A stretch of 30,721 nt of DNA from an uncultured Bacteroidota bacterium (GTDB lineage: Bacteria > Bacteroidota > Bacteroidia > Bacteroidales > CAIWKO01). Below the pieces are notes generated by a model, which worked only from the letters and a program-made list of their open reading frames with translations, was not told the origin of the DNA and ran no database searches. The stretch lies in assembly GCA_937934705.1 (NCBI GenBank), contig CALGYY010000185.1, positions 1 to 30,721 of the forward strand. Reading direction: 5' to 3'. Position numbers and translations under genes: made by a program. How positions within the stretch are numbered: the first letter of the stretch is position 1; the number at the start of each line of letters is the position of its first letter. Positions 1 through 8,078 of this stretch are shown here, piece after piece.

Positions 1-640
1 TGTCACCCAGTATGGGTCCGTTTCCCCCAACCCGGATCGCATCGCCGGCATATATTGTGTCAGGATTGTCGTATGCATTCACGGCGAAGAAGTCAGCAAA
101 CTCCATTTCCATGGTATCGGTAATAATGGCTCCCGGAGGACCCTCAGGTCCGGTGGCGCCTGTTGGTCCGGCTGGACCTGCCGGACCGGCAGGTCCAGCG
201 GGGCCGGGATCGCCCTGGGGACCGGTAGGTCCGGGTGTGCCGCTTGCTTTCGCATACAGGGCGTATGGAACGCTGAGCATTTGAGTTGTGCCGGCCGGGC
301 TCATTCCGTTTCCGAAGTCGAGCATGATGTCAAGATATTTTGACCCGAAGTCCCAGGGTATGCTGCTGAATAACCCTGAAGTATTTGTACCTCCTCCGAT
401 TTCGAGGTTGACCAGGCCATAGGCGTTGGTGCTGACGTAATGACTTTCGTGATAAACATCCGGTCCGGTGGGGGAGCCGTCACGAATGGTGATCAGGAAT
501 TCAACCATCGTATTTGCCAATGGAGATCCGTTCAGGTCTCTGACAATTGCCTGGTAATTGAATTTCTCAGGAGCCTGTGCATAGGGCTGAACAGTACAGC
601 ACATTAGTGCAACGAACAGCAGAATAATATGTTTTTTCAT
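1..640 (-). CDS. Exported collagen-like (Gly-X-Y) repeat protein, partial
   Basis: The reading frame opens at an ATG at 640 and is still open at base 1, so 213 codons are seen and the C-terminus lies outside. Residues 1 to about 22 form a signal peptide (MKKHIILLFVALMCC, ending near YAQA). Residues about 24-130 carry the motif EKFNYQAIVRDLNG followed by a beta-rich domain ending in LSVPYALYAKA. This domain is typical of Bacteroidota surface proteins that resemble tail-fibre or adhesin tips. Residues about 134-173 are a Gly-X-Y collagen-like run rich in GPA and GPT, and the sequence then continues as non-repetitive protein. The architecture is seen directly; the surface or structural role is inferred from the family. 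No enzyme motif is visible. The opposite strand also reads as a G/P-rich repeat, but without signal peptide or domain structure. Confidence 0.8.
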   Translation of the reverse strand, partial: MKKHIILLFVALMCCTVQPYAQAPEKFNYQAIVRDLNGSPLANTMVEFLITIRDGSPTGPDVYHESHYVSTNAYGLVNLEIGGGTNTSGLFSSIPWDFGSKYLDIMLDFGNGMSPAGTTQMLSVPYALYAKASGTPGPTGPQGDPGPAGPAGPAGPAGPTGATGPEGPPGAIITDTMEMEFADFFAVNAYDNPDTIYAGDAIRVGGNGPILGD

Positions 641-660
641 CGGGGTATGTTTTAATGACA

Positions 661-692
661 TAAAACTAAGGATGGCCTGAGCCCGCATACAA
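661..692 (-). promoter_or_regulatory. Candidate promoter of the collagen-like gene
   Basis: On the minus strand TTG (690-692) is followed after 21 bp by TAGTTTTA (661-668). This matches the Bacteroidota -7 box TAnnTTTG at all positions but the last. The box lies about 20 bp upstream of the ATG at 640. The same box with the same spacing occurs upstream of the gene starting at 1625. Confidence 0.35.
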
Positions 693-809
693 GTGTCAAT
701 ATTCCTGAAACAGGCCTGTTGAATCCACCCTGCAATTCAGGTTATTTATCCTGTTAGCTTTCTGATATGAAAATGCGCCAAAAAGCGCGGAAGTGGAGGG
801 AGAAGAAGC

Positions 810-848
810 TGAAAAAGCAAAAGGGACCGGTTCTTTACGACCCGGCCC
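810..848 (-). terminator. Candidate rho-independent terminator after the FnIII-like gene
   Basis: On the minus strand GGG-CCGG (848 down to 842) can pair with CCGG-T-CCC (830 down to 823, one bulged T). A T-rich run (CTTTTGCTTTTTC) follows. It lies about 28 bp past the stop codon at 876. The stem is short and bulged, so support is moderate. The rest of 641-875 holds no gene. Confidence 0.4.
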
Positions 849-875
849 CCGTGCTTGCCACCAACCCGTTCAGGC

Positions 876-1370
876 TCAGGGAGCCTGTTTTGCCACCGTG
901 AAATTGAAATCCGATTTATCGATGTCCAGAATGATTCCGGAGCTCAGGTATTCCTGTTCGGAATGGATCTGCCGGATTCTGTAAACGGTATTTCCTGTCT
1001 GAGGTTCTTGGTCTGAAAAACAGTACATGAGTTCCAGGTTCGGATTGGGTGCCGGATATCCATCCTTATGTCCGATGACCACAAACTGGCCGTCGGCATC
1101 AGCACGCTCCACCAGAAAATCGCTGGCCGACTTTTCGCCTTTCACAATCCATTTCAGGTAAACCACTCCTTCCACATATTTGGCTGTAAAACTGACCAGG
1201 CCATTGATCGGGGCTTCGGTCGGATCATCCGGAGCCTGGAGCTGGTTTTCCTGATTCGCAGGAAACTGAGCCATGAGCATGATACTGAATATCATCATCA
1301 GGAAAGTCAGTGTAATTCTCAGAACCGGGGTGTCGGGGCTTTTCGGTAAGGTGCAGATTAATGTTTTCAT
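876..1370 (-). CDS. Small exported protein with FnIII-like domain
   Basis: This is a 164-residue protein. A hydrophobic stretch at residues about 17-34 (ITLTFLMMIFSIMLMAQ) after a basic start looks like a signal peptide. Residues about 52-158 have the spacing found in the Bacteroidota FnIII-like domain next to T9SS sorting regions: VVYLKWIVKGE, then DFLVERADADGQFVVIG, then YCFSDQEPQTGNTVYRIRQI. A sorting domain itself is absent and the protein ends just after the FnIII-like fold, so it may be a free periplasmic or lipid-unlinked surface domain. It follows the gene ending at 1386 by 15 bp and probably shares its transcript. No catalytic motif is visible and the function is unknown. Confidence 0.7.
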   Translation of the reverse strand: MKTLICTLPKSPDTPVLRITLTFLMMIFSIMLMAQFPANQENQLQAPDDPTEAPINGLVSFTAKYVEGVVYLKWIVKGEKSASDFLVERADADGQFVVIGHKDGYPAPNPNLELMYCFSDQEPQTGNTVYRIRQIHSEQEYLSSGIILDIDKSDFNFTVAKQAP

Positions 1371-1385
1371 ATGCTTTTATTTTAA

Positions 1386-1625
1386 TCAGATTTCAGAAAC
1401 GGATACCGGATGGATCACTGCCAGATAAGACCTCCCGCAACTGGAATCGGTCACCAGAAAATAGGTGATATCATCCGGCAGATGACTGATCTTCTCGAGA
1501 GGAAGTGTCAGAATTTTGCAGCGAAGATCCCTTTCAATACGGTTGCGCTGCGGTCCGTAAAGGATGTCGAAACGTTCGCTGGCGGCGAGTTTGCCTAATC
1601 TTTGGGTGAGGGTGAGGGGGGCCAT
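1386..1625 (-). CDS. Hypothetical protein, 79 aa
   Basis: I do not recognise this protein. The frame extends upstream to an ATG at 1664, but a likely -7 box (TAGTTTTA, 1649-1656) lies inside that extension. The ATG at 1625, preceded by GATGAAGCT, gives a more natural N-terminus (MAPLTLTQRLGKLAASERF). No signal peptide or membrane segment is visible. There is a cysteine near residue 34 and another near residue 64 (SSCGRS). It sits 15 bp upstream of the small exported protein at 876-1370 in the same direction, suggesting a two-gene transcript. Coding status rests on an intact frame, spacing and the upstream promoter-like box. Confidence 0.45.
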   Translation of the reverse strand: MAPLTLTQRLGKLAASERFDILYGPQRNRIERDLRCKILTLPLEKISHLPDDITYFLVTDSSCGRSYLAVIHPVSVSEI

Positions 1626-1648
1626 AGCTTCATCGTTTTGTATTGATG

Positions 1649-1680
1649 TAAAACTACAACCCATAGCCCCGCCGCTTCAA
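1649..1680 (-). promoter_or_regulatory. Candidate promoter of the 1625-876 gene pair
   Basis: Minus-strand TTG (1678-1680), 21 bp, then TAGTTTTA (1649-1656). This is one mismatch from TAnnTTTG. It favours the ATG at 1625 over the one at 1664. Confidence 0.35.
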
Positions 1681-1729
1681 GCGTTGTTTATCCGGAGTTT
1701 ATGCGTCTTTTAGCCTGCTTCAGGAGAAA

Positions 1730-1945
1730 TCATGTTTGCTGATCCTTCTTATACAAACGTAAGGACTGGCTTCCTTCAACGCGTTCGTGCTCGATATAGC
1801 ATTGCTTCATCCACTTTTCAAAAGCAGCCCTTGCATCCTCGTGGTGGCTGAATTCAGCGAGTATGGCCGGCTCTGAAATAACCACGCTCCCGCGTTTTTT
1901 GAGAATCTTCAGTACGAGATCTTTATAGTTCATCGCTGTATTCAC
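1730..1945 (-). CDS. Small hypothetical protein coupled to the NarL-type regulator
   Basis: This is a 71-residue, charged, soluble protein with no membrane segment. The frame can start with GTG at 1945, where GTGA overlaps the TGA stop of the regulator upstream, or with ATG at 1933 (MNYKDLVLKILKKRG). Either start implies translational coupling. The composition (short helices, EFSHHEDARAAFEKWMKQCYIEHERVEG) suggests a small helical or winged-helix-like fold, but I do not recognise the family. It is the last gene of the kinase operon, so a role as an accessory of the response regulator is possible but unproven. Confidence 0.55.
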   Translation of the reverse strand: MNTAMNYKDLVLKILKKRGSVVISEPAILAEFSHHEDARAAFEKWMKQCYIEHERVEGSQSLRLYKKDQQT

Positions 1946-2592
1946 AATAGATTGTACTTGATCCCGAAGCCAACCAGCTCTGCCGTGTTCTTGCAGCCCG
2001 TCTTCTCCAGAAGATTGGTCCGGTGACCACCCGCAGTCCGCGGACTGATAAAGCAGGTCTCGGCAATTTCATTATTGGTGAAGCCCTTGCAGATGAGTGC
2101 CAGAATCTCAAGTTCACGCCTGGTCAGCTTTCCAAGAACACTGTTACGCTCATCATCAAAGCTTTTCTTCTTCATGAATGAACCTGTCAAAGCAGGCAAC
2201 AATTCATTGGAAAAGTAGTTCTTGCCTTCGGCGACCATCTTCAGCGCTTTCGTCAGTTCTTCCTCCTCCACATTCTTCAGAAGGAAACCCCGGATGCCCG
2301 CCTCCAGCATCCGTATCAGGTATTCCTCTTCTCCAAACATGGAAAGAACAAGAACTTTGATGCCGGGTTGCATTCCCAGTGCCAGCCTGGTGGCTTCAAT
2401 GCCATCCATCACAGGCATCTTAATATCCATCAGAACAATATCCGGAGTTTTCGTTTTCAGGATATCCAGGAACTCCTTCCCGTTTTGAGCCTCATCCATA
2501 ACATTCACCCAGGGAATCTCCCTGAGCAATAGTTTCAGTCCGCTCCTGAAGATGTGCTGGTCTTCAACAATGATTACATTAATCGTTTCCAT
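1942..2592 (-). CDS. NarL/FixJ-family response regulator (receiver + LuxR HTH)
   Basis: This is a 216-residue two-domain DNA-binding response regulator. The receiver (residues 4-120) has acidic residues E10 and D11, phospho-acceptor D56 in DIVLMDIKMPVMDG, and conserved K106 (FLLKN). A LuxR-type helix-turn-helix follows at about 147-210 (LTRRELEILALICKGFTNNEIAE). The recognition helix reads RTAGGHRTNLLEKTG, where most relatives have RTV-x-x-H; the adjacent glycines are unusual. The gene starts 16 bp after the HisKA_3 kinase ending at 2609, the usual partner type for NarL regulators. Phosphorylation by that kinase, with dimerisation on target promoters, is the expected mechanism. The target genes are unknown. 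Confidence 0.93.
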   Translation of the reverse strand: METINVIIVEDQHIFRSGLKLLLREIPWVNVMDEAQNGKEFLDILKTKTPDIVLMDIKMPVMDGIEATRLALGMQPGIKVLVLSMFGEEEYLIRMLEAGIRGFLLKNVEEEELTKALKMVAEGKNYFSNELLPALTGSFMKKKSFDDERNSVLGKLTRRELEILALICKGFTNNEIAETCFISPRTAGGHRTNLLEKTGCKNTAELVGFGIKYNLL

Positions 2593-2608
2593 ATTTTAAG
2601 TTTTTTAT

Positions 2609-5566
2609 TTATTTAATGGTGTAAGGAATCTGAATGCTGACCTTAAGACCTTTGCCTTCTTTGCTGCTGATATTGATATACCCGTTTAATGATTTGGTGC
2701 GGGTATAAATGTTCTTGATTCCCATCCCGCTTGTTTCAGAAGAGGTAACCCTCTGCAGGTCAAAACCTTTTCCGTTGTCCTGGTAACTCAGGAACAATGA
2801 CTGATTCTTTTCTGAGATCTTGATCAGTATGGCTGAAGCGCCCGAGTATTTCAGGGAATTATTGATCAATTCAAGTATAATCCTGTATATGTTTATTTCG
2901 ATTATATTCTCAGCTTTAATCTTTTTATCCGGAAGGATCAGCGTGATCAGTCCCGGTCTTGTCGCATTGATTTTTTCAACATACATGCTGACCGCCATCA
3001 GCAGGCCAAAATCATTGAGGACATTGGGTGTTAATGAATTTGCAAAAAAGCGGACATTCATTACGGCTTCATGTATGAGCTTACTCAAAGAATCGAGGTG
3101 AGCCTTCTTTTCTTCTGCGGATTTATCTTCTTTTTTCAATAAGCCTACATAAATATTAATGGTCGACAGCAGGCTCCCCAATCCGTCGTGTAACTCGGCC
3201 GCGAAGGTTTTCTTCTCTCTTTCTTCTGTTTCGATGATGAGACTCAGCACCTGGTTCTGCATGCTTTTATCGCCGGTGATGTTTCGGGCTATCCCGAAAA
3301 TTTCTTTTACTTCATCTCCGGTGTATTCGATTGAAAATCCTCCCTGGAAAGCAAGTACACTTCCGTTGCGTGCGTTGATTTCGAGTTCGCAGGTACAAAA
3401 AGGCAGGCGGGCGGCCACTGTTTCTCTGAATACCTTCTGTAAACTGAGATAAGAAGCGCGTGGCATATAGTCTCTGATGCGGAGTCCCGGACGGAACTTC
3501 CCGCTGATCAGGCGCTCCCCTATCGGGTTGATGGAAGTCAGCATTTCCCTGCGGTTCAGGGTGAAAACAATGTCCATGTTTTGCTCAAAAAGGCTGTTCA
3601 GACGAACCTGGCTATGCTCAAGGGCTTTGATCGTCCTGTTCTTTTTCAGATTCACCGCAGCCTGGTTGACAAAGGTTTCCAGAACGGGTTTGTTGATTTT
3701 TGACTCATCATCGGTAATGATCCCCACCGAACCGAACAGATCATCCTTGTCGCTGAGTCCTATGTAAAAGACATGGTGGTTCTCAGTGATCAGCGAATGG
3801 TCTGATAGTTCCGGACCATACTGATGACCGAGAATATCTCTGAAGTTGTAATCCGCACGACCTACTTTTCCGCTGCAGAGGTTCCTGACGCCCTCGTCTC
3901 CCAGAGGGAACATCAGGTTCTGAATATCCGTTCTGCTGATCTCACTTAAACGAAGCAAAATTTCTTTACTGACCCCGTGAATCTTAACCGGTCTGATGGC
4001 ACGCTCAGCCTCATCGTAAGAAGTGATCACGTGCCATGCATCGCCTGTGAGATCACGGATCCTTTCAGAGATATACTCATAAATCTCCCCTTCAGATTCC
4101 ATGTATAAGAAGTCAATGGCAGTTCCTGCCAGAGTTTCCAGAGCTTTATAATGCTGCATTTCGGCAATCCTGGCATTTCCCAGTTCAGTAACATCCCTGC
4201 TGATACTTCCCAGGATATGGCCTTTGATGGTCCTGAATGAGAAGATGCGTGTCTGAATGCTCACCTCCTCACCTGTGGGTTTTTGGAAGCGGGTAGTAAA
4301 CAACTGATCAGGATGATCAGACGTACCCCAGCGTAACATTTCGCCAGCCATATTCTTATGAGCCAGGGTGAAAGATTCTTTATCAAATCCCGGAAGAATC
4401 ACGCTTCCCTGGATCTCCCAAAGGGGCCGGCCAAGGGTGTCGTCTGACTGAATTCCCATGATCTCTTCTGCAGCCTTGTTCCATGTGATGATTTTCCCCT
4501 CCTCATCAGTTACCACGATGGCATCACCTGAATTCTCAATAATACTTCTGAACTTCTCTTCACTCTCCCTGATCCTGATCTCATCCTGATTCCTTTTGAT
4601 GGCAATGGCCAGTGCATCACAAATACCTTCAAAGAACTTCAGATCCTTATGTGTGAACAGACCTGGTCTTTTATCCCCCAGGTGAAGCAATCCGATGATG
4701 TCATCATCATAGCGCAGAGGAAGTATGGCAATGGATTCCAGGCCTTCTCTGATGCAGGTATTCCGCAATGCGAGACCTTCTCCGTGTACCACAGCGAACT
4801 CCCGGAAATGCATGCTGTTCGTGATTAGAATATTGCCGTTCCTGCTGATCTCAGGTGGCAGCGGACTTGACAGGCTGTTAATCACCATACCGCAGAGACA
4901 TTCATATCGTGGCATTCCCCCGGGATCCCTGATAATATTTCCCTCATCATCTTTCATGATCAGGTAACGCTTGTCGTAGCAGGCTTCTCCCAGGCACCAC
5001 TTGCCGGTATAAAAAGGGAAATCGCCCTGATCACGAAGACGAAGCTTTACTGAGCCGATGCCACTTGATTGCTGTATCAGCAGCAGGATTGACTCGATCA
5101 GAACTTCCTGCTTTCCCGCTTCGTTAATCGTTTCAAGAACCCTGTGGTAAAGCAACTGCTGTTGCTCCATGATCTGCTTATCCCGTCTGATGGCAGACTC
5201 GGCCAGTTCGCGCCGGATGACCGGCAGCAATCTCATCAGACTACCTTTCAGAATGAAATCTGATGCTCCGGCCCTCATGGCTTCAACAGCGGTTTCCTCA
5301 CCGGCTTTTCCTGAGATCATGATACACGGCAGATCAGGTCTGACCGATTTGACGTAGGTGATAGCTTCCAGCCCGCTGTACTGAGGCAGTACATAATCTG
5401 TGATGACCAGGTCCCAGCGGTCTTCAGAAAGGGCCTGGGCCAGCTCCTGTCCAGTTGTAACGACCTCTTTTCTGAGTTGTCCGAAATCCCTGCTGATTTC
5501 TCTGCAAATCAGAAAAACATCGTTTTCATCATCCTCAACGAACAATATTCTTATACCCTCTTTCAT
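2609..5566 (-). CDS. Receiver-GAF-PAS-GAF-PAS histidine kinase, NarX/DesK (HisKA_3) type
   Basis: This is a 985-residue soluble sensor kinase without membrane segments. Domains in order are: receiver (5-125; D11/D12, phospho-acceptor D57 in LVITDYVLPQYSG, K107); GAF (about 145-325) with a cysteine-rich centre (WCLGEAC, ECLCG, NTCIREG); PAS (about 335-465, ending ISRDVTE); a second GAF-like region (470-650); PAS (655-775, ending IARNITG); HisKA_3 dimerisation domain with phospho-acceptor H793 in AAELHDGLGSLLS; and HATPase (885-985) with N-box INNSLKYSG, G1 DNGKGFD and G2 SGMGIKNI. Its ATG overlaps the stop of the kinase upstream (ATGA, 5563-5566), and the NarL-type regulator follows by 16 bp. 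The N-terminal receiver suggests that other kinases control it, making it a relay node. The signal is unknown. Confidence 0.93.
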   Translation of the reverse strand: MKEGIRILFVEDDENDVFLICREISRDFGQLRKEVVTTGQELAQALSEDRWDLVITDYVLPQYSGLEAITYVKSVRPDLPCIMISGKAGEETAVEAMRAGASDFILKGSLMRLLPVIRRELAESAIRRDKQIMEQQQLLYHRVLETINEAGKQEVLIESILLLIQQSSGIGSVKLRLRDQGDFPFYTGKWCLGEACYDKRYLIMKDDEGNIIRDPGGMPRYECLCGMVINSLSSPLPPEISRNGNILITNSMHFREFAVVHGEGLALRNTCIREGLESIAILPLRYDDDIIGLLHLGDKRPGLFTHKDLKFFEGICDALAIAIKRNQDEIRIRESEEKFRSIIENSGDAIVVTDEEGKIITWNKAAEEIMGIQSDDTLGRPLWEIQGSVILPGFDKESFTLAHKNMAGEMLRWGTSDHPDQLFTTRFQKPTGEEVSIQTRIFSFRTIKGHILGSISRDVTELGNARIAEMQHYKALETLAGTAIDFLYMESEGEIYEYISERIRDLTGDAWHVITSYDEAERAIRPVKIHGVSKEILLRLSEISRTDIQNLMFPLGDEGVRNLCSGKVGRADYNFRDILGHQYGPELSDHSLITENHHVFYIGLSDKDDLFGSVGIITDDESKINKPVLETFVNQAAVNLKKNRTIKALEHSQVRLNSLFEQNMDIVFTLNRREMLTSINPIGERLISGKFRPGLRIRDYMPRASYLSLQKVFRETVAARLPFCTCELEINARNGSVLAFQGGFSIEYTGDEVKEIFGIARNITGDKSMQNQVLSLIIETEEREKKTFAAELHDGLGSLLSTINIYVGLLKKEDKSAEEKKAHLDSLSKLIHEAVMNVRFFANSLTPNVLNDFGLLMAVSMYVEKINATRPGLITLILPDKKIKAENIIEINIYRIILELINNSLKYSGASAILIKISEKNQSLFLSYQDNGKGFDLQRVTSSETSGMGIKNIYTRTKSLNGYINISSKEGKGLKVSIQIPYTIK

Positions 5567-8064
5567 GATGGTGTATTTGCCGGTAAACTAAAATAAAAGC
5601 AGGCTCCCTTATCCGGAAATCCCTCAGCCCAGACTTCTCCCCCGTGCGATTCAACAATCTGCTTAACGATCGCCAGACCAACCCCTGTTCCTTCGTACTC
5701 ACCGTGGTGGTGAAGCCGTTGAAAAACCTGGAAAAGCTTCGGTGCATATTGCATCTCAAAACCGATCCCGTTGTCACGAATGTAATAAATATTTCTTTCC
5801 TTCTCGGTCCTGCCATTGATTTCCACTTCCGGAAATTCTTTTTCAGCAGAGTACTTCAGGGCATTATTGATCAGGTTCGACCACAGCTGGTGGATCAGGC
5901 TTTCGTCTGCATCGGCATCCGGTAAGCCACCCACAGTGAATTTTGCATGATAGCGTGTGTTCAGAGCCACCTGCTCGCCGAGCACCGCTTTAACGATGCC
6001 CGTCATGTCCACCTTCTGCTTCCTGATGCCCTTTCTGGTCAGCCGCGAAAATTCCAGCAGATCATCAATCAGGCATCCCATACGCCGGGTATTCGTTACG
6101 ATGTTCTGAAGAAGATTACGGGCATCCTCCGCCAGCAGAGAACTGTAGTCCTCCATGAGAATGGTAGCATAACCGTCCAGGGCTCGCAATGGTGAACGCA
6201 GATCATGTGAAACCGTATAGGTGTACGACTCCAGTTCGGCATTGGCTGCTTCCAGACTTGCAGTTCGCTCCTGCACCCTCTGCTCCAGTTCGTAATTCAT
6301 ATTCAGTATCCGCTCCTCTGCGGCCTTGATCTCTGTAATATCCCTCAGTATCGAAAGTACACTGCTGACCTTTCCACGATTATTGTCTTCAGGAATCAGT
6401 TTGCACATATAGTACTTCTTCCCGGTCTTTCCGGTATGCATCATCGTCCAGCTGACCGGCAGACCCTGCCTGATGACATTTTCTATCTGCTGTATCCAGT
6501 TTTCCCCCCTGATCAATCCGCGGGTGATCTGCCTCAGGTTAACAAATTTCTCATTGCTTTCATTAAGTCCAAATTCCCGCACAGCCGCCGGATTTGCATA
6601 AAGCACCATCATCTCTTCATCGGTCTTGATAATAATGTCCGGATTATGATCCATAATGGACCTTAACTGCAGTTCGCTGGCCAGTGTTCTCCGCTCCATC
6701 TCCCTGGAAAGACTCACATCGCGCATGATACACACGATCCGTCTTGTCTGGCCCTCCTCGACAATCGGTATTTTCCGGATCTCAATGAGCAACTGATGCC
6801 CGCCTACCTGCAGAACTTCTTCGCTGTGGTGATGCTGACCGCTGATCAGGACCTCTTCAAACTCAGAAAGAGATTTAAGACTGATCAGCGGGCATACCCG
6901 GATCAAGCTCTGCCCCTCAATCGGCGATGTCATATCATACCCCTTCATCCAATCCCTGAAGGATGAATTGAACAGGATGACCCTGAGATCATTATCAACC
7001 ACAAACAGGGCGTCTGTCATCGAATCTATCGTGGTCCTGAGGGCGCTCTCGGAACGCGCTACTTCCTCTTCAGCAAGTTTGCGTGAAGTAATGTCACGGG
7101 ACACACCCAGAATACCGACAGCCTGACCACTGTTGTCCCTGAGAAAAGTAATCTGTGCTTCCACCCAGATGAAGTGGCCCTTGCGATGATATTCTTTGAA
7201 TTCAAGCGTACGTGTACGAAAAGGGTCACTCCCGGGCTCTTTTTCCGACTGCATCTCTTCTGAAAAAGTCTGCCATACCTTCTTCACTGATTCTTCCGGA
7301 AGGTAATCCTGCAAATGCTGTTTCATTTGCTCATCTGCACTGAAGCCGGTCAGATAAACGCAGGACGGGCTGATGTACGTGAAATTCAGGCCCAAATCCA
7401 TGGTCCAGATCACATCACGGGTATTCTCAGCAAGAAGACGGTATTTCTTTTCCCTTTCAGCAATCTGCTCCTCCGAGATCATACGCTGCAGAACCAATTG
7501 TCCGAAATCAGCAAGACGTTCGGTCAGTTCCTGATCATCAGGCGGAAGTTCCCTGCCTGACAGGACTGAAATTCCGCCATACCGTATCCTGTTGTTCACA
7601 AAACCTCTGGAATAGATGAAGCGAATCCCCAAAATCTGAGAGACCGTTATACATACTGCCCGCGGGATACTCCTGAACACGAAATCATAAAGCCCCCCCT
7701 CGACCAACGTCAGCCTGTTGGAGTAGAAACCCTCCAGTTCGTGATCTCCCATTTCATTACCAAGTCTTATGCGTTTCTTAAGGGGATCATAACCAACCAA
7801 TTTGCGGATCATTTCCGGAACAGCCTTACCCGATCTGAAATATACCGTTCCGAAGGTCTTGTCCGCTTCGTCGTAATCATTCAGGATAGTGATTTCTCCG
7901 GTCAATCTGAAAACTGTTTCTCCGAGAACAGAGTAGAGCTCTTTTCTGTTGTTGCATTGCTGCAATTCAGTTAAGAAAGAGCTCAGGACAGCAGTCCGGC
8001 CGCTTCTTTGCAAATGTTTTTTTGCCAGATTCTGAAACCGTTGAAGGGTAGGGGGGGTGATCAT
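5563..8064 (-). CDS. Soluble GAF-PAS-PAS-PAS sensor histidine kinase (phytochrome-type HisKA)
   Basis: This is an 833-residue kinase. The N-terminal 20-195 is a GAF-like sensory region. It is followed by three PAS domains (about 205-335, 340-460 and 465-585; ends recognisable as VSRDIT, IMRDVS and ILRDITE) and a short coiled coil (MNYELEQRVQERTASLEAAN). HisKA has H620 in TVSHDLRSPLRALDGY, and HATPase has N-box NLINNALKYS, G1 DNGIGFE and G2 GTGVGLAIV. The HisKA and catalytic type matches phytochrome-like kinases, but the photosensory PHY domain and chromophore region are absent. Kinases of this type commonly work with Rcp1-like receivers, and one is encoded at the head of this operon. Spacing is 14 bp from the upstream kinase, with a 4-bp overlap with the downstream one. 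No membrane segments are visible, so the signal is probably cytosolic. Confidence 0.92.
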   Translation of the reverse strand: MITPPTLQRFQNLAKKHLQRSGRTAVLSSFLTELQQCNNRKELYSVLGETVFRLTGEITILNDYDEADKTFGTVYFRSGKAVPEMIRKLVGYDPLKKRIRLGNEMGDHELEGFYSNRLTLVEGGLYDFVFRSIPRAVCITVSQILGIRFIYSRGFVNNRIRYGGISVLSGRELPPDDQELTERLADFGQLVLQRMISEEQIAEREKKYRLLAENTRDVIWTMDLGLNFTYISPSCVYLTGFSADEQMKQHLQDYLPEESVKKVWQTFSEEMQSEKEPGSDPFRTRTLEFKEYHRKGHFIWVEAQITFLRDNSGQAVGILGVSRDITSRKLAEEEVARSESALRTTIDSMTDALFVVDNDLRVILFNSSFRDWMKGYDMTSPIEGQSLIRVCPLISLKSLSEFEEVLISGQHHHSEEVLQVGGHQLLIEIRKIPIVEEGQTRRIVCIMRDVSLSREMERRTLASELQLRSIMDHNPDIIIKTDEEMMVLYANPAAVREFGLNESNEKFVNLRQITRGLIRGENWIQQIENVIRQGLPVSWTMMHTGKTGKKYYMCKLIPEDNNRGKVSSVLSILRDITEIKAAEERILNMNYELEQRVQERTASLEAANAELESYTYTVSHDLRSPLRALDGYATILMEDYSSLLAEDARNLLQNIVTNTRRMGCLIDDLLEFSRLTRKGIRKQKVDMTGIVKAVLGEQVALNTRYHAKFTVGGLPDADADESLIHQLWSNLINNALKYSAEKEFPEVEINGRTEKERNIYYIRDNGIGFEMQYAPKLFQVFQRLHHHGEYEGTGVGLAIVKQIVESHGGEVWAEGFPDKGACFYFSLPANTPS

Positions 8065-8078
8065 TTCAGCTGGATGTG

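Noticed and set aside
12..284. Plus-strand collagen-like frame
   Set aside because: It is the mirror of the true minus-strand repeat. It has no signal peptide or domain before the repeat, while the minus strand has a complete exported-protein layout.
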